Positions 1-6,068 of a stretch of 7,747 bases of DNA are shown piece after piece; the first letter of the stretch is position 1; every line of letters begins with the position of its first letter. A model generated the notes under the pieces. It did not search any database. It was not told the origin of the DNA and saw nothing but the letters and a program-made list of their open reading frames with translations. The translations under genes were made by a program, and so were the position numbers. Source of the stretch: an uncultured bacterium (GTDB lineage: Bacteria; Actinomycetota; Actinomycetes; S36-B12); the NCBI GenBank assembly GCA_903896585.1, contig CAITYI010000205.1:1-7747 (forward strand). Reading direction: 5' to 3'.

Positions 1-707
1 ATCTCAAAGTGTGGGTCAAGCTCAGCGCGATTGAATTCGTCAATGAAGACTTCGGCTTGGGTGGCAGTGACCTGAAGTTCTTTTCGAGCCTGGGCAAGAA
101 CCTCTCGACTGCGCGTGCCTTCCTCTGCGATCACCGTCTGAAGATCTTGGAAAAACTCTGTTCCCAACAGACCACGCAATGCTTCAAGCCTCTCCTTAGG
201 TTTCATGCGGAGAAGGGCTGCAAACTCACCTTGTGCCAAAACCACAAGTTGCCGGAATTGTTGTGCCTGCATGTTCAGCAGGCGGGAAATATGCACCCCG
301 ATATCTGTGGCACTTGTCAGTGTTGTCTTCACTGAACCATCGGTGTGGTATTCCGTCAGTGTTTGTTTTGCGGGTTTGTTGGTGAATCCCTCACCATTGG
401 CTTTGGCCGCGGCATACGCAGGTGAGCGAGTAATTCGGTGTTGCCGGCCTTGAACGGAGAAGTCGAGAATCACTTCGGATTTTTCATTGCCTAGGGAGTG
501 ATCACTGCGGATTCGTTCCTTCGATGTTGATTCACCACTCAAACCACTAAACAATGCGAACACGATTGCGTCAATGATTGTTGTCTTACCCGCTCCGGTT
601 GGTCCGTCAATGAGAAATAATCCCGACTCAGATAACTGCGCGAAGTCAATTACCTGCTGGTGACGAAATGGTCCAATTCCGGTCAGCTCAAGCCTTTTAA
701 CTCTCAC
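1..707 (-). CDS. sbcC: Exonuclease SbcC, ATPase subunit (N-terminal part, cut by window edge)
   Basis: Large subunit of the SbcCD (Rad50-Mre11-like) nuclease, which cleaves DNA hairpins and processes double-strand ends using ATP. I translated this frame by hand: the reading frame is open from a GTG at 705-707 to the window start, giving 235 residues. The usual protein is around 1000 residues, so only the first ABC-ATPase half and the start of the coiled coil are here. Visible motifs are the Walker A loop GPTGAGKTT (residues 35-43) followed by IIDAIVFALF, and the Q-loop region with QFRQLVVLAQGEF (residues 150-162) followed by KPKERLEALR, both typical of SbcC/Rad50. The stretch after about residue 185 is rich in Glu, Arg and Gln, as expected where the coiled coil begins. 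The GTG overlaps the sbcD stop in a GTGA, which indicates one operon with translational coupling. The signature motif and Walker B lie outside the window. Confidence 0.93.
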   Translation of the reverse strand, partial: MRVKRLELTGIGPFRHQQVIDFAQLSESGLFLIDGPTGAGKTTIIDAIVFALFSGLSGESTSKERIRSDHSLGNEKSEVILDFSVQGRQHRITRSPAYAAAKANGEGFTNKPAKQTLTEYHTDGSVKTTLTSATDIGVHISRLLNMQAQQFRQLVVLAQGEFAALLRMKPKERLEALRGLLGTEFFQDLQTVIAEEGTRSREVLAQARKELQVTATQAEVFIDEFNRAELDPHFE

Positions 708-1873
708 GATTCCGCCACTTGGGAATTCACTGTTTCAATGGCTGACTGCATTAAGTCTCGTTCTGTTTCAGTTACTTGATCATTGGTGACATGGGCAATA
801 AATGCCGCCGCCAGTTCCAACGGCGGTATTTTCTGGGGATCCAGTCGTGAGTTCACTCCACTATCCGAGTCCATGTCACCGGGTGAATTCGATTCAGGAG
901 TGAATTCAAGATGCATCACGTGATTAAAGCGCTGGGAGAGGCGCTTCATGGCGTTCTCTGGCCTGCGTTGATCAGTAATCTGGCAACGCACCCACGAATC
1001 AATGTGTCCGTCCAGTGAGGAATCCGTCTCCAGAAACTCGATGGTTCCGCGCAATGTCACAAGTGGTGCCGGCTGAGGGACAGGTATCACCGTTGTTGTG
1101 ATCTCACCACGTGGTGGAATATCAATAAGAGTCACACTTTTCACATGCTTTTCTTCGGAGAATGAATACGGCAATGGTGAGCCCGAATACCGAATCACGC
1201 CTGACTCACTACCAATTACCTGCGCTCCGTGCAGGTGACCCATGGCGGTGTAGTCCACCCCTGAAAAAACCGAAGCAGGAGCATCGCCGATTCCGCCTAT
1301 TTCCAAATCCCGCTCCGACTCGCTGCCCGATCCACCGGTCACGAATGCGTGCGACACCACCATGGATCGAACATCACTCCGGTGAGCAAGATCGGTGCGA
1401 ATTCTGTTCATGGCATGGGTCAGCACTGCCGTGTGTGATCGCTCCACACCAAATTCCGAGGCGTGAATATCTGGATGCAAATACGGAATTCCGTACACAC
1501 TCAACTCGGTCCCGTCAGGTGATGTGATTACTAACGGTTGATCAATGCACTCCGTATTGGATTGAATGTGCACCCCGCTGGCAGCAAAGAATGTACCGCC
1601 GTAACCCAAGCGCACAGCCGAATCATGATTTCCCGGAGTGACAAACACCGGGCACAATGCACTCAATCCGATCAATGCTTTTTCAAAAAGAGCAACAGAC
1701 TCCTGTGGTGGCACTGAACGGTCAAAAATATCGCCGGCAATCACGACTAACTCAATGCCAAGATCCGCCGCTTTTTCAATCAGCCATTCAACAAAGGTTT
1801 CCTGATGTTCATGCATGTCCTTGGCAAGGAACTTTCGGCCTAGATGCCAGTCAGATGTATGCAGAACTCTCAC
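704..1873 (-). CDS. sbcD: Exonuclease SbcD, metallophosphoesterase subunit
   Basis: Nuclease subunit of SbcCD, a Mn-dependent metallophosphoesterase of the Mre11 family that cuts hairpins and DNA ends with SbcC. It has 389 residues, the normal length. The N-terminal domain carries the expected metal-binding motifs: SDWHLG (Asp8, His10), GDIFDRSVPP (47-56), GNHD (81-84), SHAF (175-178) and GHLHG (213-217). These are followed by the SbcD-typical YSGSPLPYSFSE (230-241). The C-terminal capping region includes an acidic Ser/Asp-rich stretch near 326-342 that looks like a flexible linker. The start is GTG at 1871-1873, since VRVLHTSDWH is the canonical family N-terminus and no good Shine-Dalgarno precedes it. 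It follows dnaB by 61 bases on the same strand and overlaps sbcC by four bases. No metal ligand appears to be missing. Confidence 0.95.
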   Translation of the reverse strand: MRVLHTSDWHLGRKFLAKDMHEHQETFVEWLIEKAADLGIELVVIAGDIFDRSVPPQESVALFEKALIGLSALCPVFVTPGNHDSAVRLGYGGTFFAASGVHIQSNTECIDQPLVITSPDGTELSVYGIPYLHPDIHASEFGVERSHTAVLTHAMNRIRTDLAHRSDVRSMVVSHAFVTGGSGSESERDLEIGGIGDAPASVFSGVDYTAMGHLHGAQVIGSESGVIRYSGSPLPYSFSEEKHVKSVTLIDIPPRGEITTTVIPVPQPAPLVTLRGTIEFLETDSSLDGHIDSWVRCQITDQRRPENAMKRLSQRFNHVMHLEFTPESNSPGDMDSDSGVNSRLDPQKIPPLELAAAFIAHVTNDQVTETERDLMQSAIETVNSQVAES

Positions 1874-1879
1874 AAGACA

Positions 1880-1885
1880 AGGCTA
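1880..1885 (-). promoter_or_regulatory. Possible -10 box for leaderless sbcD transcript
   Basis: TAGCCT on the minus strand fits TANNNT and spans -12 to -7 from the GTG start of sbcD. That is where it should be if transcription began at the start codon. The absence of a Shine-Dalgarno sequence supports this. No convincing -35 is visible, and read-through from dnaB is equally possible because the 61-base gap shows no terminator hairpin. Confidence 0.3.
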
Positions 1886-1934
1886 ACTCAGAGATTCGCA
1901 ATGAAAGCCCAGTGAAGACACAAAGCTAGTCGCA

Positions 1935-4487
1935 CTAAATGCCATCGCGAGCCATGTCAACGAAACGTGAATAGTGGCCCTGGAAAGCTACCGTGATGTT
2001 CGCAGTTGGGCCGTTGCGATGCTTGGCCACAATGAAATCTGCTTCACCTGCACGCGGTGATTCACGTTCATAAAAATCTTCACGGTGAAGAAGGACAACC
2101 ATATCCGCATCTTGTTCGAGCGAATTATGGACTACGACTCCGTCGGCAATAAAATTATGGGTACCGAACACTTCAGCGTCAAAGACCGGCATTGCACCTT
2201 GGTGTTCAATGCTGACAATTTCATCCCAGTAGACATCGTTTGTGGCGAGCAATTCGAGATCGTCTGCATCAAGTATTTGGGCAACCCGGCTGAGTCTTTC
2301 GCGACTCGGCGCTGACCTGAAAAGAGAACTACCGCAATACTGGCTTCCTAATTTCTCTTGGAATTCGCGGTGCGACAGGCCTTGCTCTGCAATAACTTCT
2401 CGCACCCGATTCCAGACTTCACGCGGTACCGTATCTCGATTGATGTTCGGTTCAATTGTTTCCAAGATGGCCAACAGTTGGGTCCCCAGAAGACCGCGAG
2501 CTCCATGGGCATTAATTCGACGAAGAAACACCTTCTGATCGGCTGATCCTGAGATGGCAACGTGGTAGCCGTCGCGATACCCCGCTTTTCGCGCAATGGA
2601 AATGCGGGTATGGATGCCAAAACGCAATAAGAGTCGGGACAGATCATCTGCTAAGCGTCGACTTGTCGAGGCGTAATAAATGCGCCCACCGCGACGATTC
2701 TTGTTAATACTGATGGAGCCATCGGTGGCCCAGAGATGCCGAATAAAGAGGGCGATCTGCTCTTTGGGCAGGGAAAATACCTGATGCGGAATGAATTTCT
2801 CGTGGCTGCGCTTTCCAAAAAGGCCCAGTGAATCAAACCACTCTGGCATGGAGCTGGCGACCGCGGACTCACTCATGGCAGCGACATTTGCTGGATCCGT
2901 GGTGGCGTAACGAATGGGTTGCCTTGGCAGTACCGAGCCATCGCCCAACATATGTGCCAACACAATGACGTGGTGGTCTGACCACTGTGTTTCCTGGGAT
3001 GGCGCTGGTATGTGACGGGTGATCCCGATTCGGGATCCGGAGTCCAATTCACCAAGGGGTTGCCAGCCGGAGTACGTCAGCATGGGGTGATTGGCTGTTG
3101 CCTCAATAACTCGACCACTTGCCGTGCGCACTCGATAGACATCTTTTGTTCCCGTGGAGAAAACGTGACTCAGTGAACCGGGCACGTAACGCAAGGAGTC
3201 ATCCAATGTCCACACTGGGATATTGCGCTCCCCCGATTCGAAGAGTTCGCCCATGGTGACTTCAGCGCCGGTATCCGCTCGAATGATGCGCGTGGATGCG
3301 GGAAGGCAGCCCGACTCGCGAAGGTCTGACAACATGGGTCGCTTGTCTTGGCGTTGTTCGGGACCGCGGTTGAGCTGCGAGATTGCAATGACGGGAACTT
3401 CTAGTTCTTTTGCTAAAAGTTTGAGGGACCGCGAGAATTCGGAGACTTCCTGTTGACGACTTTCCACCCGCTTACCACTTGTCATGAGTTGCAAGTAATC
3501 AACGACAACGAGTTTGAGATTGTGACGCTGCTTGAGTCGGCGGCACTTTGCGCGGATCTCCATGAGGGTCATGTTGGGTGAATCGTCAATGAACAATGGT
3601 GCTTCGCTGACCACGCCCATCTTGTTGGCCATTTTGGCCCAGTCAGCCTCCGTCATGGTCCCAGAACGCATATGTTGCAATGACACTTGAGCTTCAGCGG
3701 ACAACAAGCGCATGACGATTTCATTGCGAGACATTTCGAGCGAGAAAATCACACTGGTGATTCCATGTTTGATAGAAGCGTTACGGCAAACGTCTAAACC
3801 GAGGGTCGATTTTCCAATCGCCGGCCTCGCAGCAAGGATCACCAGTTGTCCGGGATGCAAACCGTTTGTCAATGCATCAAGTTCGGCGAAGCCGGTGGGG
3901 ACTCCCACCATTTCACCATCGCGATTAGAGATCGCTTCGATTTCGTTGAGGGTTCCTTGCATGATGTCCGACAGTGGTGCGTAATCCTCGGAGGTGCGGC
4001 GCTCGGTGACTTCGTAGACCTCGGCTTGGGCGCGATCGACAACGTCATCTACTTCACCTTGACCGCTGTAGCCCATGTGAACAATGCGCGTGCCTGCAGT
4101 GACGAGTCGGCGCAGAATTGCTTGCTCGCGCACAATGCGCGCGTAATAGTTTGCATTCGCCGCCGTGGGAACCATGGACACGAGGGTGTGGAGATAGCTG
4201 GCACCACCGACGCGAGTGATTTCACCCACCTTGGTGAGTTCAGATGCAACGGTGACAGCGTCGGCTGGTTCACCGCGACCATAAAGATCAAGAACTACAT
4301 CAAAAAGAGTGGCGTGTGATGGCCGATAGAAATCATCTGCTCGCAGTGTCTCAACGACATCGGCAATTGCATCTTTGCTGAGCAGCATGGCACCGAGGAC
4401 AGATTGCTCGGCGGCAATGTCATTGGGTGGGGTGCGGTCAACTGAGTCACGGGGTTCCTCTGGAATGTGTAACTCAGTAACACTCAC
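1935..4487 (-). CDS. dnaB: Replicative DNA helicase DnaB containing an intein
   Basis: Hexameric replicative helicase that unwinds DNA ahead of the fork, made as an 850-residue precursor. Without the 395-residue intein the mature protein would be 455 residues, the normal DnaB length. Residues 20-165 are the N-terminal domain (AAEQSVLGAMLL, then DDFYRPSHATLF). The RecA-like domain follows, with Walker A AARPAIGKST (219-228), SLEMS (249-253), Walker B LVVVDYLQLM (326-335), ISQLNRGPEQR (369-379) and RPMLSDLRESG (383-393). After the intein it resumes with SLEQDADMVVLLHRED (789-804) and the arginine-finger region AKHRNGPT (821-828). The start is GTG at 4485-4487, preceded at six bases by AAGGG. 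Upstream lies a 270-base divergent region, so the gene probably has its own promoter. Neither the exteins nor the intein is interrupted by a frameshift. Function depends on splicing, because the intein sits in the catalytic core. Confidence 0.97.
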   Translation of the reverse strand: MSVTELHIPEEPRDSVDRTPPNDIAAEQSVLGAMLLSKDAIADVVETLRADDFYRPSHATLFDVVLDLYGRGEPADAVTVASELTKVGEITRVGGASYLHTLVSMVPTAANANYYARIVREQAILRRLVTAGTRIVHMGYSGQGEVDDVVDRAQAEVYEVTERRTSEDYAPLSDIMQGTLNEIEAISNRDGEMVGVPTGFAELDALTNGLHPGQLVILAARPAIGKSTLGLDVCRNASIKHGITSVIFSLEMSRNEIVMRLLSAEAQVSLQHMRSGTMTEADWAKMANKMGVVSEAPLFIDDSPNMTLMEIRAKCRRLKQRHNLKLVVVDYLQLMTSGKRVESRQQEVSEFSRSLKLLAKELEVPVIAISQLNRGPEQRQDKRPMLSDLRESGCLPASTRIIRADTGAEVTMGELFESGERNIPVWTLDDSLRYVPGSLSHVFSTGTKDVYRVRTASGRVIEATANHPMLTYSGWQPLGELDSGSRIGITRHIPAPSQETQWSDHHVIVLAHMLGDGSVLPRQPIRYATTDPANVAAMSESAVASSMPEWFDSLGLFGKRSHEKFIPHQVFSLPKEQIALFIRHLWATDGSISINKNRRGGRIYYASTSRRLADDLSRLLLRFGIHTRISIARKAGYRDGYHVAISGSADQKVFLRRINAHGARGLLGTQLLAILETIEPNINRDTVPREVWNRVREVIAEQGLSHREFQEKLGSQYCGSSLFRSAPSRERLSRVAQILDADDLELLATNDVYWDEIVSIEHQGAMPVFDAEVFGTHNFIADGVVVHNSLEQDADMVVLLHREDFYERESPRAGEADFIVAKHRNGPTANITVAFQGHYSRFVDMARDGI
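2124..3308 (-). mobile_element. DnaB intein, full length, with LAGLIDADG homing endonuclease
   Basis: An in-frame protein-splicing element of 395 residues (precursor residues 394-788). The junctions are RESG / Cys394 and His787-Asn788 / Ser789, so the first residue is Cys, the last two are His-Asn, and the +1 nucleophile is Ser. This matches a standard class 1 intein. Block A starts CLPASTRI, block B has TANHP (464-468, the TxxH motif), block F is around VFDAEVFGTHNF (768-779), and block G is GVVVHN. From family knowledge, the insertion point between ESG and S(L/I)EQD is the one used by the Synechocystis DnaB intein. Block C HMLGDG (512-517) and block E LWATDGS (585-591) are the two LAGLIDADG-type motifs, each with its catalytic Asp. 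By residue pattern, both splicing and endonuclease activity could be intact. Confidence 0.95.
2613..2981 (-). other. LAGLIDADG homing endonuclease domain inside the DnaB intein
   Basis: Approximate limits of the double-motif endonuclease core, precursor residues 503-625. Four conserved blocks appear in order: block C VLAHMLGDGS with Asp516, block D around KFIPHQVF (564-571), block E FIRHLWATDGSI with Asp589, and block H ADDLSRLLLRFGI (613-625). Such enzymes cut intein-free alleles of the host gene at the insertion point, so the intein copies itself by repair. Both aspartates expected to bind the metal are present and no stop or frameshift is seen, so the domain is not visibly degenerate. The exact domain edges are estimates. 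Confidence 0.85.
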
Positions 4488-4493
4488 GATTCA

Positions 4494-4503
4494 CCCTTCC
4501 CTT
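4494..4503 (-). promoter_or_regulatory. Ribosome binding site of dnaB
   Basis: On the minus strand the run AAGGGAAGGG ends six bases before the GTG at 4487. This purine-rich site decides the GTG as the dnaB start. Confidence 0.65.
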
Positions 4504-4511
4504 TGTTTTTC

Positions 4512-4551
4512 CCCGGACTTACCTCAGTTAACCCGGACTTATCCCAGTTAA
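4512..4551. repeat. Two tandem 20-bp direct repeats upstream of dnaB
   Basis: Unit 1 (4512-4531) is CCCGGACTTACCTCAGTTAA. Unit 2 (4532-4551) is CCCGGACTTATCCCAGTTAA. They match at 18 of 20 positions and abut exactly. Each unit runs into a GTTAAC palindrome (4527-4532 and 4547-4552). The block lies 25-64 bases upstream of the dnaB start codon, in its leader or promoter. A 20-bp period places both copies on nearly the same face of the helix, which would suit a pair of protein-binding sites. I do not recognise the motif. Confidence 0.8.
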
Positions 4552-4645
4552 CACCGAGAGTCTGACGTTAGGGACTATGTGAACCCGTGTCTATTTCCCC
4601 TGTGTGCGGAACTGTGCACCCGTTGGGCACGACTTGTGCCAAGTG

Positions 4646-4654
4646 TGTGGAGAA
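4646..4654 (-). promoter_or_regulatory. DnaA-box-like site (one mismatch)
   Basis: The minus strand reads TTCTCCACA, one mismatch from the consensus TTATCCACA. It lies in the dnaB/phosphatase divergent region, 55 bases from the exact box at 4720-4728. On its own it would be weak evidence. Confidence 0.35.
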
Positions 4655-4708
4655 TCTGTGCATCGTCAATGATTCTTGGTGAGTCGCCCACATTTCGTGA
4701 GGGAAATT

Positions 4709-4728
4709 GCTCCACAGCCTGTGGATAA
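4709..4728. promoter_or_regulatory. Exact DnaA box facing a weaker one, forming an inverted repeat
   Basis: Bases 4720-4728 read TGTGGATAA, the exact reverse complement of the DnaA box TTATCCACA. Bases 4709-4717 read TGCTCCACA, a two-mismatch box in the opposite direction. Together they create the perfect inverted repeat TCCACAG-C-CTGTGGA (4711-4725). The exact box overlaps where a -35 would be for the downstream -10 at 4746-4751, so DnaA or another protein bound here could control the phosphatase gene. Confidence 0.5.
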
Positions 4729-4745
4729 AAAGTAATTCAGGTCGT

Positions 4746-4751
4746 TAGAGT
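4746..4751 (+). promoter_or_regulatory. -10 box for probable leaderless phosphatase transcript
   Basis: TAGAGT fits TANNNT and spans -12 to -7 from the ATG at 4758. There is no Shine-Dalgarno between it and the ATG, only a run of C. Leaderless mRNAs with this spacing are common in actinobacteria. The -35 region is poor and coincides with the DnaA-box inverted repeat. Confidence 0.5.
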
Positions 4752-4757
4752 TCCCCC

Positions 4758-5288
4758 ATGGTCACCGCCAACCCCTACCGAATCACCGCCGTCTGCCTGG
4801 GCAATATCTGCCGATCCCCCATGGCAGAGGTGGTCCTGCAGGAGCGGATCCGGCAGGCCGGGTTTTCGGATCTGGTGCAGGTGGATTCTGCTGGAACAGG
4901 TGATTGGCATGTTGGGTATCCGGCCGATGAGCGGGCCCAGGGGGAATTAGCACGCAGTGGATATTCACCAGCAAGTGCTCACAAATCCCGCCAGATCAAT
5001 TACACCTGGATGTCCGAGTTGGATTTGATAGTCGTGATGGACTCCAGTAATTACACCAATGTCCAAGAAATCATCAACCAATCTGGTCACGCGCCGGAGT
5101 TGATCATGTTCCGGTCATTTGACCCCGACCTTGCCCATCTTGATGCACCGCATCCAGACCTAGATGTCCCCGATCCCTACTACGGGACCGGCGATGGTTT
5201 CACAGTTGTTTTGAACATGATCGAGCGGGCAACTGATGGATTAATTTCCCAGTTGCCCGCTCGATTAGATCAAAGAACTAACTCTTAA
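4758..5288 (+). CDS. Low-molecular-weight protein tyrosine phosphatase
   Basis: Cytoplasmic phosphatase of the LMW-PTP / arsenate reductase-like fold, 176 residues. The N-terminal P-loop is VCLGNICRSPMAE, with catalytic Cys13 and Arg19 in the C(X)5R pattern. SAGTGDWHVGYPADERA (44-60) is the usual second conserved block, with Trp50 typical of substrate-pocket aromatics. The general acid loop is VPDPYYG (137-143) with Asp139. These motifs fit a tyrosine phosphatase rather than an arsenate reductase, but the substrate cannot be read from sequence. The ATG at 4758 is favoured because the P-loop then sits at the usual distance from the N-terminus and a TANNNT box ends six bases upstream. It is the only plus-strand gene here, divergent from dnaB and convergent with the membrane protein gene six bases after its stop. 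Its last codons contain a 16-bp hairpin. Confidence 0.93.
   Translation: MVTANPYRITAVCLGNICRSPMAEVVLQERIRQAGFSDLVQVDSAGTGDWHVGYPADERAQGELARSGYSPASAHKSRQINYTWMSELDLIVVMDSSNYTNVQEIINQSGHAPELIMFRSFDPDLAHLDAPHPDLDVPDPYYGTGDGFTVVLNMIERATDGLISQLPARLDQRTNS
5220..5265. terminator. Perfect 16-bp hairpin inside the end of the phosphatase gene, probable terminator
   Basis: The left arm ATCGAGCGGGCAACTG (5220-5235) and right arm CAGTTGCCCGCTCGAT (5250-5265) are exact reverse complements around a 14-base loop. The loop can add a GGA/TCC pairing (5238-5240 with 5247-5249). The stem is GC-rich and no U-run follows on either strand, as in the U-less terminators described in actinobacteria. It ends 20 bases before the phosphatase stop and begins 29 bases past the membrane protein stop. 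It fits best as a terminator for the minus-strand gene, perhaps acting both ways between convergent genes. Confidence 0.65.
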
Positions 5289-5294
5289 TGTGGA

Positions 5295-6020
5295 TTAGCT
5301 AGGACGCAGAACTTCACCATCATTGGACAACCGACGGTAGGCAAGGGCACCGGCGAGGTAGGTGAATGCCGAGAGGAACACATTGATGAGTAACGCAAGC
5401 GCGGCACCGATGATGAGCAGAATGAACGTGATTACTCCGACATCACTGCTACCAGCGGCAATATCAAATATTGCTTGAACCGCGAAACTCACAACAACGA
5501 GTGCCGCTGTTGCACCAAAAAGTACGATCTGCAGACCGATAAACCGCCAGAATGCAGTGGTGATGAGTTCCCAGCTGCGGGCCAGCGCGGCAAATCCGGT
5601 CATGCCGGAATTACCAATCAGGGCATAGGGAAAAAGTGAAAACATGAAAGCAAAAATGATCCCTGGAATAATCAATGCAAAAAGCCCGGTGACAACAATT
5701 CCAATAAACACCGCCCCAGCGACTAGGAACCACCAGAAGCGATCTGAACGGAATAGCACACTTAATGAAGGTTTGGCGCCCTCACTAGCGTTGTAGGCAT
5801 TACGAAGTACCCCTAGGAAAACATAAAAGTATCCCAAGATACCGATCAAAATCACAATGGCGCCCAGTATCGGAATAGCCACAGCTGCAGCAATTCCAAT
5901 ACCGACGATGATTGTTGGGACTAAGAATCCAACAACGATCACCAGTAGCCAATTCCAGTAGTGGCGCTTGGCTAAACTCCAAGATTCATCTAGAACTTCA
6001 GCAATATGAAAACTGCTCAT
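5295..6020 (-). CDS. Six-helix integral membrane protein, YciC/DUF975-like
   Basis: Integral membrane protein of 241 residues, function unknown. A short N-terminal amphipathic part (FHIAEVLDESWSLAKRHYW) leads into about six hydrophobic segments near residues 23-43, 47-70, 96-116, 117-137, 160-184 and 194-226. The pattern SLFPYALIGNSGMTGFAALARSWELITTAFWRFIGL (split over residues 128-163) resembles the Pro-Tyr ... AL-SW ... FW signature of the YciC, DUF975 and glycerophosphodiesterase-membrane-domain group. This is a resemblance by eye, not a proven assignment. No enzymatic domain is attached. I chose the ATG at 6018-6020 because GAGGGAGAG sits six bases upstream. An in-frame ATG 18 codons earlier would translate through a palindrome and has no such site. 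It is convergent with the phosphatase gene and follows the GNAT gene by 187 bases on the same strand. Confidence 0.75.
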   Translation of the reverse strand: MSSFHIAEVLDESWSLAKRHYWNWLLVIVVGFLVPTIIVGIGIAAAVAIPILGAIVILIGILGYFYVFLGVLRNAYNASEGAKPSLSVLFRSDRFWWFLVAGAVFIGIVVTGLFALIIPGIIFAFMFSLFPYALIGNSGMTGFAALARSWELITTAFWRFIGLQIVLFGATAALVVVSFAVQAIFDIAAGSSDVGVITFILLIIGAALALLINVFLSAFTYLAGALAYRRLSNDGEVLRPS

Positions 6021-6026
6021 GACGTA

Positions 6027-6035
6027 CTCTCCCTC
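6027..6035 (-). promoter_or_regulatory. Ribosome binding site of the membrane protein gene
   Basis: GAGGGAGAG on the minus strand, six bases before the ATG at 6020. It decides this start over the ATG at 6074. Confidence 0.7.
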
Positions 6036-6046
6036 AGGGTTTGTGG

Positions 6047-6066
6047 AATCCCACATCTGTGGGATT
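6047..6066. promoter_or_regulatory. 20-bp palindrome upstream of the membrane protein gene, candidate operator
   Basis: AATCCCACATCTGTGGGATT has 9-bp arms (6047-6055 and 6058-6066) that are perfect reverse complements around two bases. It lies 27-46 bases before the start codon, upstream of the ribosome binding site. The compact two-base centre suits a dimeric repressor site better than an RNA hairpin, which would need a larger loop. On the plus strand it is followed by TTTTC, so a terminator for plus-strand transcription is an alternative, though no plus-strand gene ends here. Confidence 0.6.
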
Positions 6067-6068
6067 TT

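Noticed and set aside
9..453. Plus-strand open frames of 108 and 82 codons opposite sbcC
   Set aside because: They run antisense to the conserved sbcC frame, which carries Walker A and Q-loop motifs. Their own translations show no recognisable domain.
1..1873. SbcCD as part of a phage-defence island
   Set aside because: sbcD and sbcC are common housekeeping repair genes. No restriction, toxin, CRISPR or phage gene is next to them in this window.
2348..3055. Several minus-strand short frames within the intein, as possible remains of a separate endonuclease gene
   Set aside because: They are out of frame with the intein. The continuous dnaB frame already contains every endonuclease block, so nothing is broken.
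3846..4319. Plus-strand frame of 157 codons opposite dnaB
   Set aside because: It is antisense to the highly conserved N-terminal part of DnaB. The composition and lack of motifs fit a shadow frame.
4623..4641. Imperfect hairpin TTGGGCAC-GACTT-GTGCCAA in the divergent region
   Set aside because: The stem is short, bulged and not followed by a T-run, and no transcript is known to end there. It is too weak to call a terminator or an RNA gene.
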